A stretch of DNA of 64,000 bases from Azospirillum thermophilum (GCF_003130795.1 NZ_CP029353.1:1069501-1133500); one strand, 5' to 3'. Positions 26,963 through 37,131 are shown, counted from the first letter of the stretch. Numbers and translations: made by a program. The notes: generated by a model not told the origin, from the sequence alone.

Positions 26963-28825
26963 TTAGAACAGACGCAGGATGGACTGCTGCGACTGGTTGG
27001 CGAGGCTGAGGGCGATGGTGCCGAGCTGCTGGCGGGTCTGCAGCATCAGCAGGTTCGCGCCTTCCTCGTTCTGGTCGGCCAGCGTCAGCTTGCTGGCACC
27101 CTCGGTCAGCACGTCGCTGAACTCCTTGGTGAAGCTCTCGCGGGTCGTGATGATGTTCAGGTTGGTCGACAGCGTCTGGGAGGCGGAGCGGACCGTCGCC
27201 TTGGCGTAGTCGATGCTGGCGACCGCCTTGTCGATGTCGTTGCGGTCGGTCCAGTCGTTCTGGGCATAGTCCAGACGCAGGCCCTGGCCGCTCGTCGTCA
27301 GGTTCAGCGCCGACACCTTGATCGCGTTGGTGTTGCGCTCGTTCAACTGCACCGTCAGGTCGTTCGAGGTGTTGGCGTCCGCCACCTGCACCGTCACCAG
27401 GTTCGCCGCCGAGTTGGCCGACGCCGCCCGCTTGATGGTGTTCTGGTCGACCTTGACGCGCACCGTGCCGGTGTCGAAGGCGAGAGCCTGCTCGCCGTCC
27501 GACAGCTTGCCTTCGCCGCGGGCGGCCATGCCGTCGCGGGTGACCTGCGAGCCGTTCAGGTTGGTGGCGGTGAGCTGGATGTTGACCTTCTTCTCGATGG
27601 TCGAGATGCCGTTGCCGCCGTTGACCGCGGCCTCCAGCAGGGTCCGGTCCACCGTGAAGGACACCACGGTGCCCGACGCGAAGCTCTCGGAGATGCGCTT
27701 GGTCAGGGCGTTGGTCGTGGTCGCCGACACCGTCATCTCACGGGCGACGCCCGTGGTCTGCGCACCGGTCAGGGTCACCGTGCCGGCGCTGCCGACGGAC
27801 ACCGTGGCGACGTCCTTGCCGCTCAGCCGGCCGCCGGCGCCCAGGGCCGAGGAGATCGAGGCCTGGAGCTGGGTGGCGATGTTCTGCTTGGCCGTCTGGC
27901 CGACCGCGACGTCGGTGGAGGTGGCGGTGTAGCTGAAGGTCTGCCCCTCGACCGTGATCGAGAAGATGTCGCCCGCTTCGATGGTGCCGCCGACCGTCAC
28001 CTTCGAGATCTGCGCGACGCCCGAGGTCGCGGCGCGCGTCAGGTTGGCGGAGATGGTCTGGTTGTTGTCGAAGTAGGAGATCGTACGGCTTTCCTTGCCG
28101 TCCGACACGATGAAGGAGCGCTCGCGGCCGGTGGCGCCGCGCACCTCGATCTGCACGTCGGAGAAGCTGCCGAAGCTGGTCGACATGGTGCCCGACAGCT
28201 TCAGGCCGGTCAGGCCGTGCGCCATCTCGGCGCTGTTGATGTCGGCCGCCGCACCGGTGATGGCGCCGTCGCCCTTGAGGCGGATGCTGTAGGTGTCGGT
28301 GGCGATGACGTTGGTGACGCGGGCGTTCTCGATGCCCTGGATCGTGTTGACGCCGGCGCGCGAGGTGTTGGTGGTGTCGAGCCGCAGCCCGTTGCCGGCG
28401 ATCAGGTTCTTGCCGGCATAGCCGCTGTCGCCGGCCAGCTTGTCGATCTGCTCCTTCAGCGTGTTGAACTGGGCGGCCAGCGCCTTGCGGGTGGCGACCG
28501 AGCCGGCGTCCGTGCCGAGGGCGGCATAGGCGGCGGTGGTCAGGCCCTTGGCCTGGTCGATCATGGTGTCGATCGAGGTCAGGCCCTTGTCGGCGGCCTT
28601 GATGGTGCTGATCGACTGGCCCATCGCGTCCTTCAGCGACGACAGGTCGCCGGCGCGCTGGGTGAGGCTCTTGGCGGCGAAGAAGGCCGTCGGACCGTCG
28701 AGGGCGGAGTTGATCTTGTTGCCCGTCGACAGGATGTTCTGCTTCTTCGAGATCTGCTCCTGCGTGCCTTGCAGCTGCAGCAGGTTGGTCCGCATTGCGG
28801 CGGTCAGGGTCACTTCACCGGCCAT
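26963..28825 (-). CDS. Flagellin, Azospirillum lateral type
   Basis: 620-residue filament protein. The conserved N-terminal D0/D1 region (MRTNLLQLQGTQEQISKKQN, LSTGNKINSALDGPTAFFAA) and the C-terminal end (MLQTRQQLGTIALSLANQSQ and QSILRLF) are typical; the middle 380 residues form the variable surface domain, rich in Thr/Ser/Ala. The start MAGEVTLTAAMRTNLLQLQG resembles lateral flagellins of Azospirillum. No Cys is seen. The gene stands alone with its own promoter and terminator-like hairpin; other flagellar genes are not in the window. Confidence 0.92.
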   Translation of the reverse strand: MAGEVTLTAAMRTNLLQLQGTQEQISKKQNILSTGNKINSALDGPTAFFAAKSLTQRAGDLSSLKDAMGQSISTIKAADKGLTSIDTMIDQAKGLTTAAYAALGTDAGSVATRKALAAQFNTLKEQIDKLAGDSGYAGKNLIAGNGLRLDTTNTSRAGVNTIQGIENARVTNVIATDTYSIRLKGDGAITGAAADINSAEMAHGLTGLKLSGTMSTSFGSFSDVQIEVRGATGRERSFIVSDGKESRTISYFDNNQTISANLTRAATSGVAQISKVTVGGTIEAGDIFSITVEGQTFSYTATSTDVAVGQTAKQNIATQLQASISSALGAGGRLSGKDVATVSVGSAGTVTLTGAQTTGVAREMTVSATTTNALTKRISESFASGTVVSFTVDRTLLEAAVNGGNGISTIEKKVNIQLTATNLNGSQVTRDGMAARGEGKLSDGEQALAFDTGTVRVKVDQNTIKRAASANSAANLVTVQVADANTSNDLTVQLNERNTNAIKVSALNLTTSGQGLRLDYAQNDWTDRNDIDKAVASIDYAKATVRSASQTLSTNLNIITTRESFTKEFSDVLTEGASKLTLADQNEEGANLLMLQTRQQLGTIALSLANQSQQSILRLF

Positions 28826-29181
28826 GGCTCCAGTCTCCTTCTGAGGCTAACCCCGCGACCGGCCCTTTGGACCGAAGCGAGGCAACGTGCGTTTGCGTGA
28901 CCAACCCCTTTCAAGCGGCGTGCCAACTCGGAAGGCCACTTCTATCCCATTGATTTTGCTCACTCCGTGACGAGGCCGGGGCAAAAAGCTCCCTGCCGCC
29001 CGGCGGGAGCTGTGCGGAAGGCCCACGGAAAACTTTGCCGGGAGCGGAGGGAACTGCCGGGAAATGCAAGGGACGAATCTTCCCAGCGGCCCTTCCCGGC
29101 ACGCGTCGTCCCGGCTATGGTCGCCGGCGCAGGGGACCGTCGCGAACGACGTCAACGAACGACAAGGAAGGAAGACAGACC
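28826..29181. other. Divergent intergenic region, flagellin/RidA
   Basis: About 355 bases between the flagellin and RidA starts. It contains the flagellin sigma-54-like promoter and AT-richer leader. On the plus strand, GGAAGGAAGACAG precedes the RidA start. No further gene seen. Confidence 0.5.
28911..28926 (-). promoter_or_regulatory. Sigma-54-like promoter of the flagellin gene
   Basis: Reading the minus strand, TTGGCACGCCGCTTGA fits the TTGGCACG-N4-TTGC pattern except that the final GC is GA. It lies about 86 bases before the flagellin start. A match to the -24 box this good is uncommon by chance, but the imperfect -12 box leaves doubt. Confidence 0.5.
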
Positions 29182-29649
29182 ATGGCTGGTCGGATCGAAG
29201 CACGGCTGAGGGAGCTGGGGATCGAACTGCCGCAGGCGGCGGCCCCCGTCGCGGCCTATGTGCCCTACACGATCTCTGGCAAGACGCTCTACATCTCGGG
29301 CCAGGTCACCGTGTGGAACGGCGAGCGCAAGTTCATCGGCAAGGTCGGCAAGGAGTTCACGCTGGAGCAGGGCAAGGAGGCCGCCCGTCTCTGCGCGCTC
29401 AACATCATCGCCCAGGCCAGGGAAGCCTGCGGCGGCGACCTCGACCGCGTCGCCCGCGTGCTGCGCCTCGGCGGCTTCGTCAACGGCGGGCCGGATTTCC
29501 ACGACCACCCGCAGGTGATCAACGGCGCGTCGGAACTGATGGTCGAGGTGTTCGGCGATGCCGGCAAGCATGCCCGCGCCGCCGTCGGCGTCTCCTCTCT
29601 GCCGGGCAACGTCGCGGTCGAGGTCGACGCGGTGATCGAGCTGGCGTAA
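29182..29649 (+). CDS. RidA/YjgF-family protein
   Basis: 155 residues. RidA proteins hydrolyse reactive enamine/imine intermediates (2-aminoacrylate). Seen: PYTISGKTLYISGQVTVWNG, LCALNIIAQAREACGGDLD, VLRLGGFVNGGPDFHDHPQV and ARAAVGVSSLPGNVAVEVDA. This is the longer RidA subfamily of alphaproteobacteria. ATG 29182 has an AAGGAAG site upstream. A FemAB-like gene follows after 95 bases; a functional link is not apparent. Confidence 0.9.
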   Translation: MAGRIEARLRELGIELPQAAAPVAAYVPYTISGKTLYISGQVTVWNGERKFIGKVGKEFTLEQGKEAARLCALNIIAQAREACGGDLDRVARVLRLGGFVNGGPDFHDHPQVINGASELMVEVFGDAGKHARAAVGVSSLPGNVAVEVDAVIELA

Positions 29650-29744
29650 CGCCGGTGGGGCCGGAGCGGTGAGGGCGGCGGGAAAAACTTGCCGCGGCGC
29701 GGCACGCCTCCCACCTCCTTGGGCGTAGCCGAGGAGGAGCACGC

Positions 29745-30917
29745 ATGCCGGACGGCAGCGACGCCATCACCGTGAAGGTCCTGACGGGGGTCGGGCTGGC
29801 GGATCCCAGCGAATGGGACGCCTGCGCCGGCCCCGACAACCCGTTCCTCTGCCATGCCTTCCTGCTGGCGCTGGAGGAATCGGGTTCGGCGGTGCGCCGC
29901 ACCGGCTGGCAGCCGTCGCACCTCGCCGCCTATGACGCCACCGGCCGCATGGTCGGCGCGGTGCCGGCCTATCTGAAGAGCCATTCCTACGGCGAGTACG
30001 TCTTCGACCACTCCTGGGCGAACGCCTATGAGCGGGCGGGCGGCAGCTATTACCCGAAGCTCCAGGTGGCTGTTCCCTTCACGCCGGTCCCCGGGCCGCG
30101 GCTGCTGGTGGCGCCCGGCGGCGGCGACCGGGTCGTGGATGCGCTGGTCGCGGCCTTGGAGCAGGTCGCGGGACGCTATGGCGTCTCCTCCGCCCACGTC
30201 ACCTTCCCGCGGGAGGAGGAGTGGACGCGGCTGGGCGAGGCCGGCTGGCTGCAGCGCATCGGCGTGCAGTACCATTGGGAGAACCGCGGCTATGGCAGTT
30301 TCGACGATTTCCTGGGCGCGCTGAACGCGCGCAAGCGCAAGGCCATCCGCAAGGAGCGGCGCGAGGTGGCGGAGAGCGGCGTCCGGCTGCACACGCTGAC
30401 CGGCGACGATCTGAAGGCGGAGCATTGGGACGCCTTCCACCGCTTCTACCTCGACACCACCGACCGCAAATGGGGCGGCGGCTATCTGAAGCGCGACTTC
30501 TTCGAGCGGCTCGGCGCCACCATGGCCGACCGGGTGGTGCTGGTGATGTGCGAGGATGGCGGAGAGTGGGTGGCGGGGGCGCTGAACCTGCGGGGGAGCG
30601 ACACGCTCTACGGCCGCAACTGGGGCTCCGACGGGAGCTACCGCTTCCTGCACTTCGAGGCCTGCTACTACCGCGCGCTCGACTTCGCCATCGAGCATGG
30701 GCTGAAGCGGGTGGAGGCCGGCGCCCAGGGCGAGCACAAGATCCAGCGCGGCTATCTGCCGGTGCCGACCTACAGCGCGCACTGGATCGCCGACCCCGGC
30801 TTCCGCCGCGCCATCGACGCCCACCTGCGGCAGGAGCGCGCCCTGATGCTCCAGGAGATCGCGGCGCTGGCCGAGCTGTCGCCCTACCGGCAGGAGGGGC
30901 AGGAGCGGGCGGCCTAG
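29745..30917 (+). CDS. FemAB-like N-acyltransferase (peptidogalycan/DUF482 type)
   Basis: 390 residues of the GNAT-fold COG3146 family. Visible blocks: NPFLCHAFLLALEESGSA, FDHSWANAYERAGGSYYPKL, FTPVPGPRLLV, HWENRGYGSFDDFLGALNAR with KRKAIRKERRE, and GAQGEHKIQRGYLPV near the end. All are typical of the family. The function is not proven in any well-known system; an acyl-transfer role is inferred from the fold. Stop overlaps that of the convergent CaiB gene by a few bases. Confidence 0.85.
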   Translation: MPDGSDAITVKVLTGVGLADPSEWDACAGPDNPFLCHAFLLALEESGSAVRRTGWQPSHLAAYDATGRMVGAVPAYLKSHSYGEYVFDHSWANAYERAGGSYYPKLQVAVPFTPVPGPRLLVAPGGGDRVVDALVAALEQVAGRYGVSSAHVTFPREEEWTRLGEAGWLQRIGVQYHWENRGYGSFDDFLGALNARKRKAIRKERREVAESGVRLHTLTGDDLKAEHWDAFHRFYLDTTDRKWGGGYLKRDFFERLGATMADRVVLVMCEDGGEWVAGALNLRGSDTLYGRNWGSDGSYRFLHFEACYYRALDFAIEHGLKRVEAGAQGEHKIQRGYLPVPTYSAHWIADPGFRRAIDAHLRQERALMLQEIAALAELSPYRQEGQERAA

Positions 30918-32034
30918 CCTTTCCGGCTCCATGCGGCGATGACGCCCGCCGCATCCGTCTCGCGCACCGGGGGACGGTCGGGCGGCGGCCCGCCATCGAC
31001 GCGGACGCCCAGCAGGGTTTCGACCAGCGGCTCCGGACCGGAGGTCACGCGGATCTGGCCGCGGGCCTTCAGGTGCGGGTGGTCCGGGACCTCCGTCAGC
31101 GTCGGCAGCACCTCGAAGCAGCAGTCCGCCGGGTCGAGCAGGGCCCGCCAGTGGGCGAGGTCGTGGGCGGCGAACAGCGCGTCGAGCTCGCCGATCAGGC
31201 CGGTCTGCGGCAGCGGATCGGACTGGCGCTCGATCCAGTCGGGCCGGCCGACCGCCGCGCAGAAGCCGCGCCAGAATTTCGGCTCCAGCGCGCCCAGCGT
31301 GACGAAGCGGCCGTCCGCCGTCCGGTAGATCCGGTAGCAGGCGACGCCGCCCGAGAGCAGCCCCTCGCCGCGCTCCGGCAGCCGCCCGCGGGCCGCGTCG
31401 GTCAGCGACAGGCCCTGCCAGCCCAGCACGCTCTCCATGATGGAAAGGTCGAGGAAGCAGCCCTCGCCGGTCCGTTCCCGCCCGAACAGGGCGGCGGCGA
31501 CCGCCATGGCGGTATGCTGGGCCGAAGCGAAGTCGGCGGTCGGCAGATAGGCGAAGACCGGTCGATCCGGCAGTCCGGAGGCGTCGAGCCCGCCGCCGAC
31601 CGCCATGTAGTTCAGGTCGTGCCCGGCGCGCCGGGAGTAGGGGCCGGTGTATCCCCAGCCGGACAGGCTGGCATGGACGAGCCGCGGGTTGATCCGCCGC
31701 AGCCGGTCGCGCCCCAGCCCGAGCTTGTCGAGCACGCCCGGCCGGTAGCTCTCCACCAGCGCGTCGGCGCCGGCGACCAGCGCCTCGAAGGCGGCGACGC
31801 CCTCGGGGCTCTTCAGGTCGAGCCGGACGACGGTCTTGCCGGCCGACAGCAGCTTGTAGGCGGCGGTCGTCCCGTCGCTGTCGCGGTCGCCGAGCCCGCG
31901 CAGCGGATCGCCCTCCGGCGGTTCGACCTTCACCACCTCGGCCCGAGATCGCCGAGAAGCTGGGCGGCGAAGGGGCCGGGCAGATACTGGCCGAGGTCGA
32001 TCACGCGGATCCCGGACAGGAAGCGGAGTGGCAT
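30914..32034 (-). CDS. CaiB/BaiF-type CoA-transferase, one-base frameshift near the start
   Basis: Family III CoA-transferase, about 373 residues. The start MPLRFLSGIRVIDLGQYLPG, then PFAAQLLGDLG, reads in one frame; EVVKVEPPEGDPLRGLGDRD continues in another. Adding one base to the CCC at 31942-31944 (CTCGGGGCCGAGGTG on the coding strand) restores the family sequence. Catalytic Asp is probably in FLDLSIMESVLGWQ. Later blocks: AGHDLNYMAVGG, GVACYRIYRTADGRFVTLGA. The substrate is unknown. No other acyl-CoA gene is close. A sequence error is the simplest reading. Confidence 0.83.
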
Positions 32035-32125
32035 CGGTGCGTTTCCCCATGATTATCGCCCCCGGCCCCCGGCTCGGAGGTCCGAGCGGGGAGGGGGATG
32101 GTTCCACGCGGCAGGATAGCGGAAA

Positions 32126-33169
32126 TCAGCCGCCGGTCACGCTCATGTGCCGCGGCACCGCCGGCCCGTGGTTGCGCCGGTCGATGATGAAGTCATGCCC
32201 CTTGGGCTTGCGGCGGATGGCGTCGCGCACCGCGTCGATCAGCAGGCCGTCGTCGTCGCTCTTGCGCAGCGGGGTGCGCAGGTCGGCGGCGTCCTCCTGG
32301 CCCAGGCACATGTAGAGCGTGCCGGTGCAGGTCAGCCGGACCCGGTTGCAGCTTTCGCAGAAGTTATGGGTCAGCGGCGTGATGAAGCCGACGCGCTGCC
32401 CGGTCTCCGCCACCCGCACATAGCGGGCCGGGCCGCCGGTGCGGTGGTCGCTGTCCTCCAGCGTCCAGCGCGTCTGCAGTTCGGCGCGCAGCATGGTCAG
32501 CGGCCAATACTGGTCGAGCCGGGCGCTGTCGCCGATCTCGCCCATCGGCATCACCTCGATGAAGGTGAGGTCGAAGCCCTGCTCGCCGCACCAGGCGACC
32601 ATGCGGTGGATCTCGTCGTCGTTGACGCCCTTCAGCGCGACGCAGTTGATCTTGATCTGCAGCCCGGCGTCCTTGGCCGCCTGGATGCCGCCCATCACCT
32701 TGTCGAGCTTGCCCCAGCGGGTGATCGCCTGGAACTTGTGGGGGTCGAGCGTGTCGAGCGAGACGTTGATCCGCCGCACCCCCGCCTCGGCGAGGCCCTG
32801 GGCATGCTTGAACAGCATCGTGCCGTTGGTGGTCAGCGTCAGCTCGTCGAGGTCGCCCGACTTGACGTGCCGGCCGAGCGCGTGGATCAGCCGCATCACG
32901 TCGCGCCGCACCAGCGGTTCGCCGCCGGTCAGCCGCAGCCGGCGCGTGCCCAGCCGGACGAAGGCGGTGCACAGGCGGTCCAGCTCCTCCAGCGTCAGCA
33001 CTTCCGCCTTGGGAAGGAAGCTCATGTCCTCCGCCATGCAGTAGACGCAGCGGAGGTCGCAGCGGTCGGTCACCGACACCCGCAGATAGCTGACGGTACG
33101 CCCGAACGGGTCCACGAGCGGAGGCAGCACCGCCGCCGCATCGGTCTCACTCGGCGGAACGCTCTTCAT
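32126..33169 (-). CDS. moaA: GTP 3',8-cyclase (molybdopterin biosynthesis)
   Basis: Radical-SAM enzyme that starts molybdopterin synthesis from GTP. About 347 residues. N-terminal radical-SAM cysteines in [20 protein letters not shown] motif in [12 protein letters not shown], and C-terminal second [4Fe-4S] cysteines in [20 protein letters not shown]; ends in ...GG as expected. ATG 33169 has GGGAGGGG nine bases upstream. A perfect FNR/FixK box lies 92 bases before the start, so it is probably induced at low oxygen, with the formate dehydrogenase genes nearby. Confidence 0.95.
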   Translation of the reverse strand: MKSVPPSETDAAAVLPPLVDPFGRTVSYLRVSVTDRCDLRCVYCMAEDMSFLPKAEVLTLEELDRLCTAFVRLGTRRLRLTGGEPLVRRDVMRLIHALGRHVKSGDLDELTLTTNGTMLFKHAQGLAEAGVRRINVSLDTLDPHKFQAITRWGKLDKVMGGIQAAKDAGLQIKINCVALKGVNDDEIHRMVAWCGEQGFDLTFIEVMPMGEIGDSARLDQYWPLTMLRAELQTRWTLEDSDHRTGGPARYVRVAETGQRVGFITPLTHNFCESCNRVRLTCTGTLYMCLGQEDAADLRTPLRKSDDDGLLIDAVRDAIRRKPKGHDFIIDRRNHGPAVPRHMSVTGG

Positions 33170-33260
33170 CGGCAGGACCCCTCCCGGGGGATGGTTCTTG
33201 GTTGGCGGGTACAATACGCGAGTATGCAGACGAGTGTCGGACTTTGCAGATGGGACCGCC

Positions 33261-33274
33261 TTGATCCGGATCAA
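33261..33274. promoter_or_regulatory. FNR/FixK box upstream of moaA
   Basis: TTGATCCGGATCAA is an exact match to the TTGAT-N4-ATCAA consensus bound by FNR, FixK and Anr regulators. It is 92 bases from the moaA start on the minus strand, compatible with activation. Confidence 0.8.
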
Positions 33275-33299
33275 GCGTGGTATTACCACCGTATGCCGG

Positions 33300-35357
33300 T
33301 CAAGAGGGTTTCACGCCCTGCGGCAATCCGGCCGCCCGCGCCTCCTCCCGGTCGCGCAGGTCGTCGTCGGTGGTGCGGGGAACCGGCCGGGCGCCATAGG
33401 CGAGGGGGTCGTTGCCGCCCTTGAACTGGTCGACGACGCGGCAGTCCTCGCACATGCGGATGCGGTTGGCCGCCTCCGGCGTGGCGAACATCCAGTGCTT
33501 GCCGGCCAGCGTCGCGACGATCTTCTCGATCGACGACCTGGTGGCGAAGGGCTTGCCGCAGCTCACGCAGCAGAAGGGCTCCTCCTCCTTGACCACCCTG
33601 GCGCCGCGGGCGCCGTCGCGGAAGTCGATCTCGGGCGCCAGGGAGATCACCTTCTCCGGGCAGGTCGACTTGCACAGGCCGCACTGCACGCAGGCGTCCT
33701 GCGAGAAGGACAGCATCGGCTTGTCGGGGTTGTCGAGCAGCGCCCCGGTCGGGCAGGCGCCGACGCAGGCAAGGCAGAGCGTGCAGCCCTGCACATCGAC
33801 CGCCACCCGGCCGAAGGGCGCGCCCGCCGGCAGGGGAAGCACCTCGACCGGTTCCGGGGCGACCTTGTGCAGGTGCCGCAGCGCCAGCATGGTGACGGCC
33901 CGCTTGCCGCCCATCGGCAGGAAATGGTTGGCCGCCGCGGCACCTTGCCGCGGCAGATCCCACAGCGTCGCCTCCACCGCGTCGGGGTCGGCGGTGTCGA
34001 TCACCGAGACCCGGCCGGAGCCGTAGCCGAGTCCGGACAGCGCCGTCTCGGCCAGCCCGATCTGCGTCGCCAGACCGGCGGTCTCGCCGACGTTGGCCGG
34101 TCCGGTCAGCACCTGGACCGACTCCGCCCCATAGGCGAGCGCCGCCGCGAAGAGGTCGATGCCGAGCTGGCTGACCTCGTTGACCGCGAAGGGCAGCACG
34201 CGGGCCGGCAGCCCCCGTCCGTGCCGCCCGATCAGGGAGATCATCTCCTCGCCGTGGCGCGGGTCGTGGACCAGCAGCACCGGCGCCTCGCCGCCCGCCC
34301 CGGCATAGGTGGACAGCAGGGTGCGCAGCCGGTCGTAGACGCTCTGCATCGGCGGCAGCGCGTAGGTCGCGGCGCCGGTCGGGCAGACCGCGGCGCAGGA
34401 GCCGCAGCCGGCGCAGACATGCGGGTCGATCTGCACCGTGTCGCCGTTCGGCGTCACGGCGCCGGTCGGGCAGACGTCGAGGCAGCGGGTGCAGCCGGTC
34501 TTGCGGCTGCGCGAGTGGGCGCAGAGCTCGGCGCGGAAATCGACGAAGCGCGGCTTCTCGAACTCGCCCACCAGATCGGCGATCTCCAGCAGCGCCTCGG
34601 CGACGCGGGCCGGGCTGTCGGGATCGGGGCGCAGATAGCCGTCGCGCCGGCCGTGGGCGTGGAACAGCGGCGTCCCGCCGGTGAGGTCGAGGATCAGGTC
34701 GCAGCGCGAGGAGGCGCCGTTGCGGGCCGCCTCGAAGCGCAGGGTGCCGCGCGAGGACGGCTGGGCGGGCGCATAGTCGTCCACCACGATCTCGAACCGG
34801 CCGATGGAGCCGCGGGCCGTCCGGATGGTGCCCCTGAACAGGGCGACGTCCATCTGGCGCGGCGGGGCGACGTCCTTCGGGTTGGTCAGCAGCACGGTGA
34901 CGTCGAGCCTGCCCGCCAGCTTCCGTCCGGCCTCGATCGCCCGCTCGTCGGTGCCGTAGACCAGGCAGACGCCCTCCGACTTCACCGTCAGGGCGCCGGC
35001 CGGCGGAACGGGCAGGGCGGCCTCCGCCAGCAGGGCGGCGATCTTGGGAAGCGACTGCGCGCCCTCGTCCGACCAGCCGGCCTTCTCGCGGATGTTGGCG
35101 AAGGACAGGGCGGCGTCCGGCGCCACCTCCGCCGCGATCTCGGAGAAGAGCGGGGCCTCCTGCGTACAGGCGACCAGGACCGGGCCTGCCGCCTCTTTCA
35201 CCGCCGCTTCGAACCGGTCGAGCTGGGCACGGCAAAGCTGGCTGTGGACGACCGCATCCCCGCCCGCCCCGCAGGCACGGGCCAGCGCAGCCCCGTCCAG
35301 CGTCATGCTGTGGGCACAGTCGCAAACCAGCACCGTCCGCCCGTCGATCTTCATCAC
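33300..35357 (-). CDS. Multi-[4Fe-4S] cluster protein
   Basis: 685 residues. An N-terminal domain ([17 protein letters not shown]) with Cys residues; a pair of ferredoxin-type sets ([13 protein letters not shown] and [15 protein letters not shown]) at about 285-325; a central domain of unknown fold; a second pair ([15 protein letters not shown] and [14 protein letters not shown]) at about 525-570; and a C-terminal CCVSCGKPF...CEDC. At least four cubane clusters are implied, so it should carry electrons. GTG 35357 and ATG 35354 are both possible. Its position beside moaA, tungstate transport and formate dehydrogenase suggests that it serves that enzyme. It has no membrane helix. Confidence 0.83.
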   Translation of the reverse strand: MMKIDGRTVLVCDCAHSMTLDGAALARACGAGGDAVVHSQLCRAQLDRFEAAVKEAAGPVLVACTQEAPLFSEIAAEVAPDAALSFANIREKAGWSDEGAQSLPKIAALLAEAALPVPPAGALTVKSEGVCLVYGTDERAIEAGRKLAGRLDVTVLLTNPKDVAPPRQMDVALFRGTIRTARGSIGRFEIVVDDYAPAQPSSRGTLRFEAARNGASSRCDLILDLTGGTPLFHAHGRRDGYLRPDPDSPARVAEALLEIADLVGEFEKPRFVDFRAELCAHSRSRKTGCTRCLDVCPTGAVTPNGDTVQIDPHVCAGCGSCAAVCPTGAATYALPPMQSVYDRLRTLLSTYAGAGGEAPVLLVHDPRHGEEMISLIGRHGRGLPARVLPFAVNEVSQLGIDLFAAALAYGAESVQVLTGPANVGETAGLATQIGLAETALSGLGYGSGRVSVIDTADPDAVEATLWDLPRQGAAAANHFLPMGGKRAVTMLALRHLHKVAPEPVEVLPLPAGAPFGRVAVDVQGCTLCLACVGACPTGALLDNPDKPMLSFSQDACVQCGLCKSTCPEKVISLAPEIDFRDGARGARVVKEEEPFCCVSCGKPFATRSSIEKIVATLAGKHWMFATPEAANRIRMCEDCRVVDQFKGGNDPLAYGARPVPRTTDDDLRDREEARAAGLPQGVKPS

Positions 35358-35597
35358 GCACCGCTCCCTTCAAGGCTGGGGAGACTCATATGGGCGAATG
35401 CGGGGGAATGGGAACGGGAATCTTGAAAACCGGGCCTGCAAGGCCGGGCGGACCGCACCGGCGGTTCGGTGACGCCGGTCCGCAATTTAAGAGAGCGTTA
35501 AGAGTGTGCCCGGAAAATTACAGCTGGCATTTTGTGAAATACTTCCGGCTCGAAGGATTGTTTCGGCCGCGGGAAGGGGAATGCGGGGGAAAGCGCC

Positions 35598-37118
35598 ATG
35601 TCCACGTCCATCGACGCCCTGTTCGGTGCCACCAGTGCGGCGACCGCCAAGTGGAAGCCGATTTCCGCGTCGGCAGCATCGGCTGCGTCGGAAGGAAGCT
35701 GGAAGCCGGTGGCCGCCACGCCGGCGAAGGCGGCCGGCGCCGGCGACAGCGTCGAGGTGACCGGCCTTGCCAAGTCGCTGACCGGGGTGGCGGGGAAGGT
35801 GTTCGCCGCCCTCGGCTCCAAGGCCCGCGCCATGCTCGACGGCTTCGTGAAGTCCGGCCAGATGACCGAGGACGAGGTGGCGCTCGGCCTGCGGTCGCTG
35901 GCGACCGACGCGGTGCGCGGCCGCTTCATGCACGAGCGCGCCCATGACGAGGAGGACAAGGCCTGGGCCGAGAAGAGCGCCACTGCCGAAAAGGCCTTCC
36001 GGCGCAAGATGGACCGCATGGGTGCGCTGATGGGCGGCATGGAGGGCGAGCGGATGGCCGCCCATGCCGCCTTCGAGGCGGACGGCGACCAGCAGGCGTT
36101 CCAGGCCCGGATGCAGCCGGTCAACGAGCGGTTCCGGGCCGAGGCGGCGGCGATCGACAAGGAGGAATGGGACGCGGTCGGCGGAGACCCCAACGAGGTC
36201 AGGACCGCGGCCATGAACCACTTCCTGAAGAAGGGGATGACGGAGTTCGCCAAGCTCGGCCTCGACAAGGAGGAGGGCGGGCTGCTCAAGCAGAATGACG
36301 AGAAGGGCAAGGCGGCGGCCGACAAGATGTTCGACCTCGGCTTCATTCCCAAGACCTTCCGCAACGGGCTGGCCCAGTTCGCCGCCGACTTCGACATTCC
36401 GGGCATCGGGCGCGGGACCGTCGGACAGATGCTGCCGGAGTCCGACCCTTCCGCGGCCGAGGAGGCCGCGGCGACGGGCACCGCCGCGCCGACTGCTGCG
36501 GAGGCGGCGGCCGGGCCGGGGGTGAAGACCTTCGCGACGGTCGCCGAGGAGGCCCGGACGGCACTCGACGCCAGCCTCGCGTCGCTCGCCAAGGCGGGCA
36601 AGCCGGCCAGCCTCTCCGATCCGCAGCAGGCGGACGCGCTGTTCGGCGCCTTCGACCGCCGGTCGCTGTTCGCCGTCGCCAGCAACAGCGGCGGCAAGTT
36701 CTCCAAAGAGGAGCAGAAGGCGGCGCAGTCGGTGATGGCCCGCCAGCAGGAGCAGGCGATGAAGGCGGCCGATCCCACCGGCAGCAACCCCGCCGCCGCC
36801 TATCGGGCGGGGGTCCTGTTCCTCGATCAGGCGGGCGAGGAGGAGAAGGCGTCGGCCGGCTGGTCGGTGCAGCGGGCGGCGGCGCAGTTCGGCTATGAGA
36901 GCGCCATGCGCCGCAAGGGGGCTGAGCCGGACCGGCTGGAGAGCGGCAGCGACCTGGTCCGCATGCTGAAGGGAGCGCTCGACACCAGCAAGGACATGGA
37001 GGCCAAGGGGCTGTCCGGCGCCGACTATGTCCAGAAGCTGCTGAAGATGCCCGCCTTCCGCGACGGCGTTCCCGACCTGAACGACTATCTGAAGAACGCC
37101 GTCAGCCTGAAGGTCTGA
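35598..37118 (+). CDS. Hypothetical protein of 506 residues
   Basis: Not recognised. It has no signal peptide or membrane helix, is highly charged (LRSLATDAVRGRFMHERAHD), predicted mostly helical, with a GFIPKTFRNGLAQFAADFDI segment, an Ala/Thr/Glu-rich linker near residues 290-315, and a conserved-looking FGAFDRRSLFAVASNSGGKF then SKEEQKAAQSVMARQQE. The EF-hand-like SNSGGKFSKEE is too short of acidic residues to call calcium binding. GC3 is high and the frame is intact, so it is a real gene. It sits between the Fe-S gene and tupA, and it converges on tupA. Confidence 0.72.
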   Translation: MSTSIDALFGATSAATAKWKPISASAASAASEGSWKPVAATPAKAAGAGDSVEVTGLAKSLTGVAGKVFAALGSKARAMLDGFVKSGQMTEDEVALGLRSLATDAVRGRFMHERAHDEEDKAWAEKSATAEKAFRRKMDRMGALMGGMEGERMAAHAAFEADGDQQAFQARMQPVNERFRAEAAAIDKEEWDAVGGDPNEVRTAAMNHFLKKGMTEFAKLGLDKEEGGLLKQNDEKGKAAADKMFDLGFIPKTFRNGLAQFAADFDIPGIGRGTVGQMLPESDPSAAEEAAATGTAAPTAAEAAAGPGVKTFATVAEEARTALDASLASLAKAGKPASLSDPQQADALFGAFDRRSLFAVASNSGGKFSKEEQKAAQSVMARQQEQAMKAADPTGSNPAAAYRAGVLFLDQAGEEEKASAGWSVQRAAAQFGYESAMRRKGAEPDRLESGSDLVRMLKGALDTSKDMEAKGLSGADYVQKLLKMPAFRDGVPDLNDYLKNAVSLKV

Positions 37119-37131
37119 GGGGAGGGGGCGG

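Noticed and set aside
26938..28900. Long plus-strand frame opposite flagellin
   Set aside because: Antisense shadow; the minus strand encodes a clear flagellin.
35505..35600. Possible sigma-54 promoter (CTGGCATTTTGTG) before the 506-residue gene
   Set aside because: The -12 GC element is not present at the right spacing.
36650..36720. EF-hand-like calcium site in the 506-residue protein
   Set aside because: The loop SNSGGKFSKEE lacks the needed spaced acidic residues.
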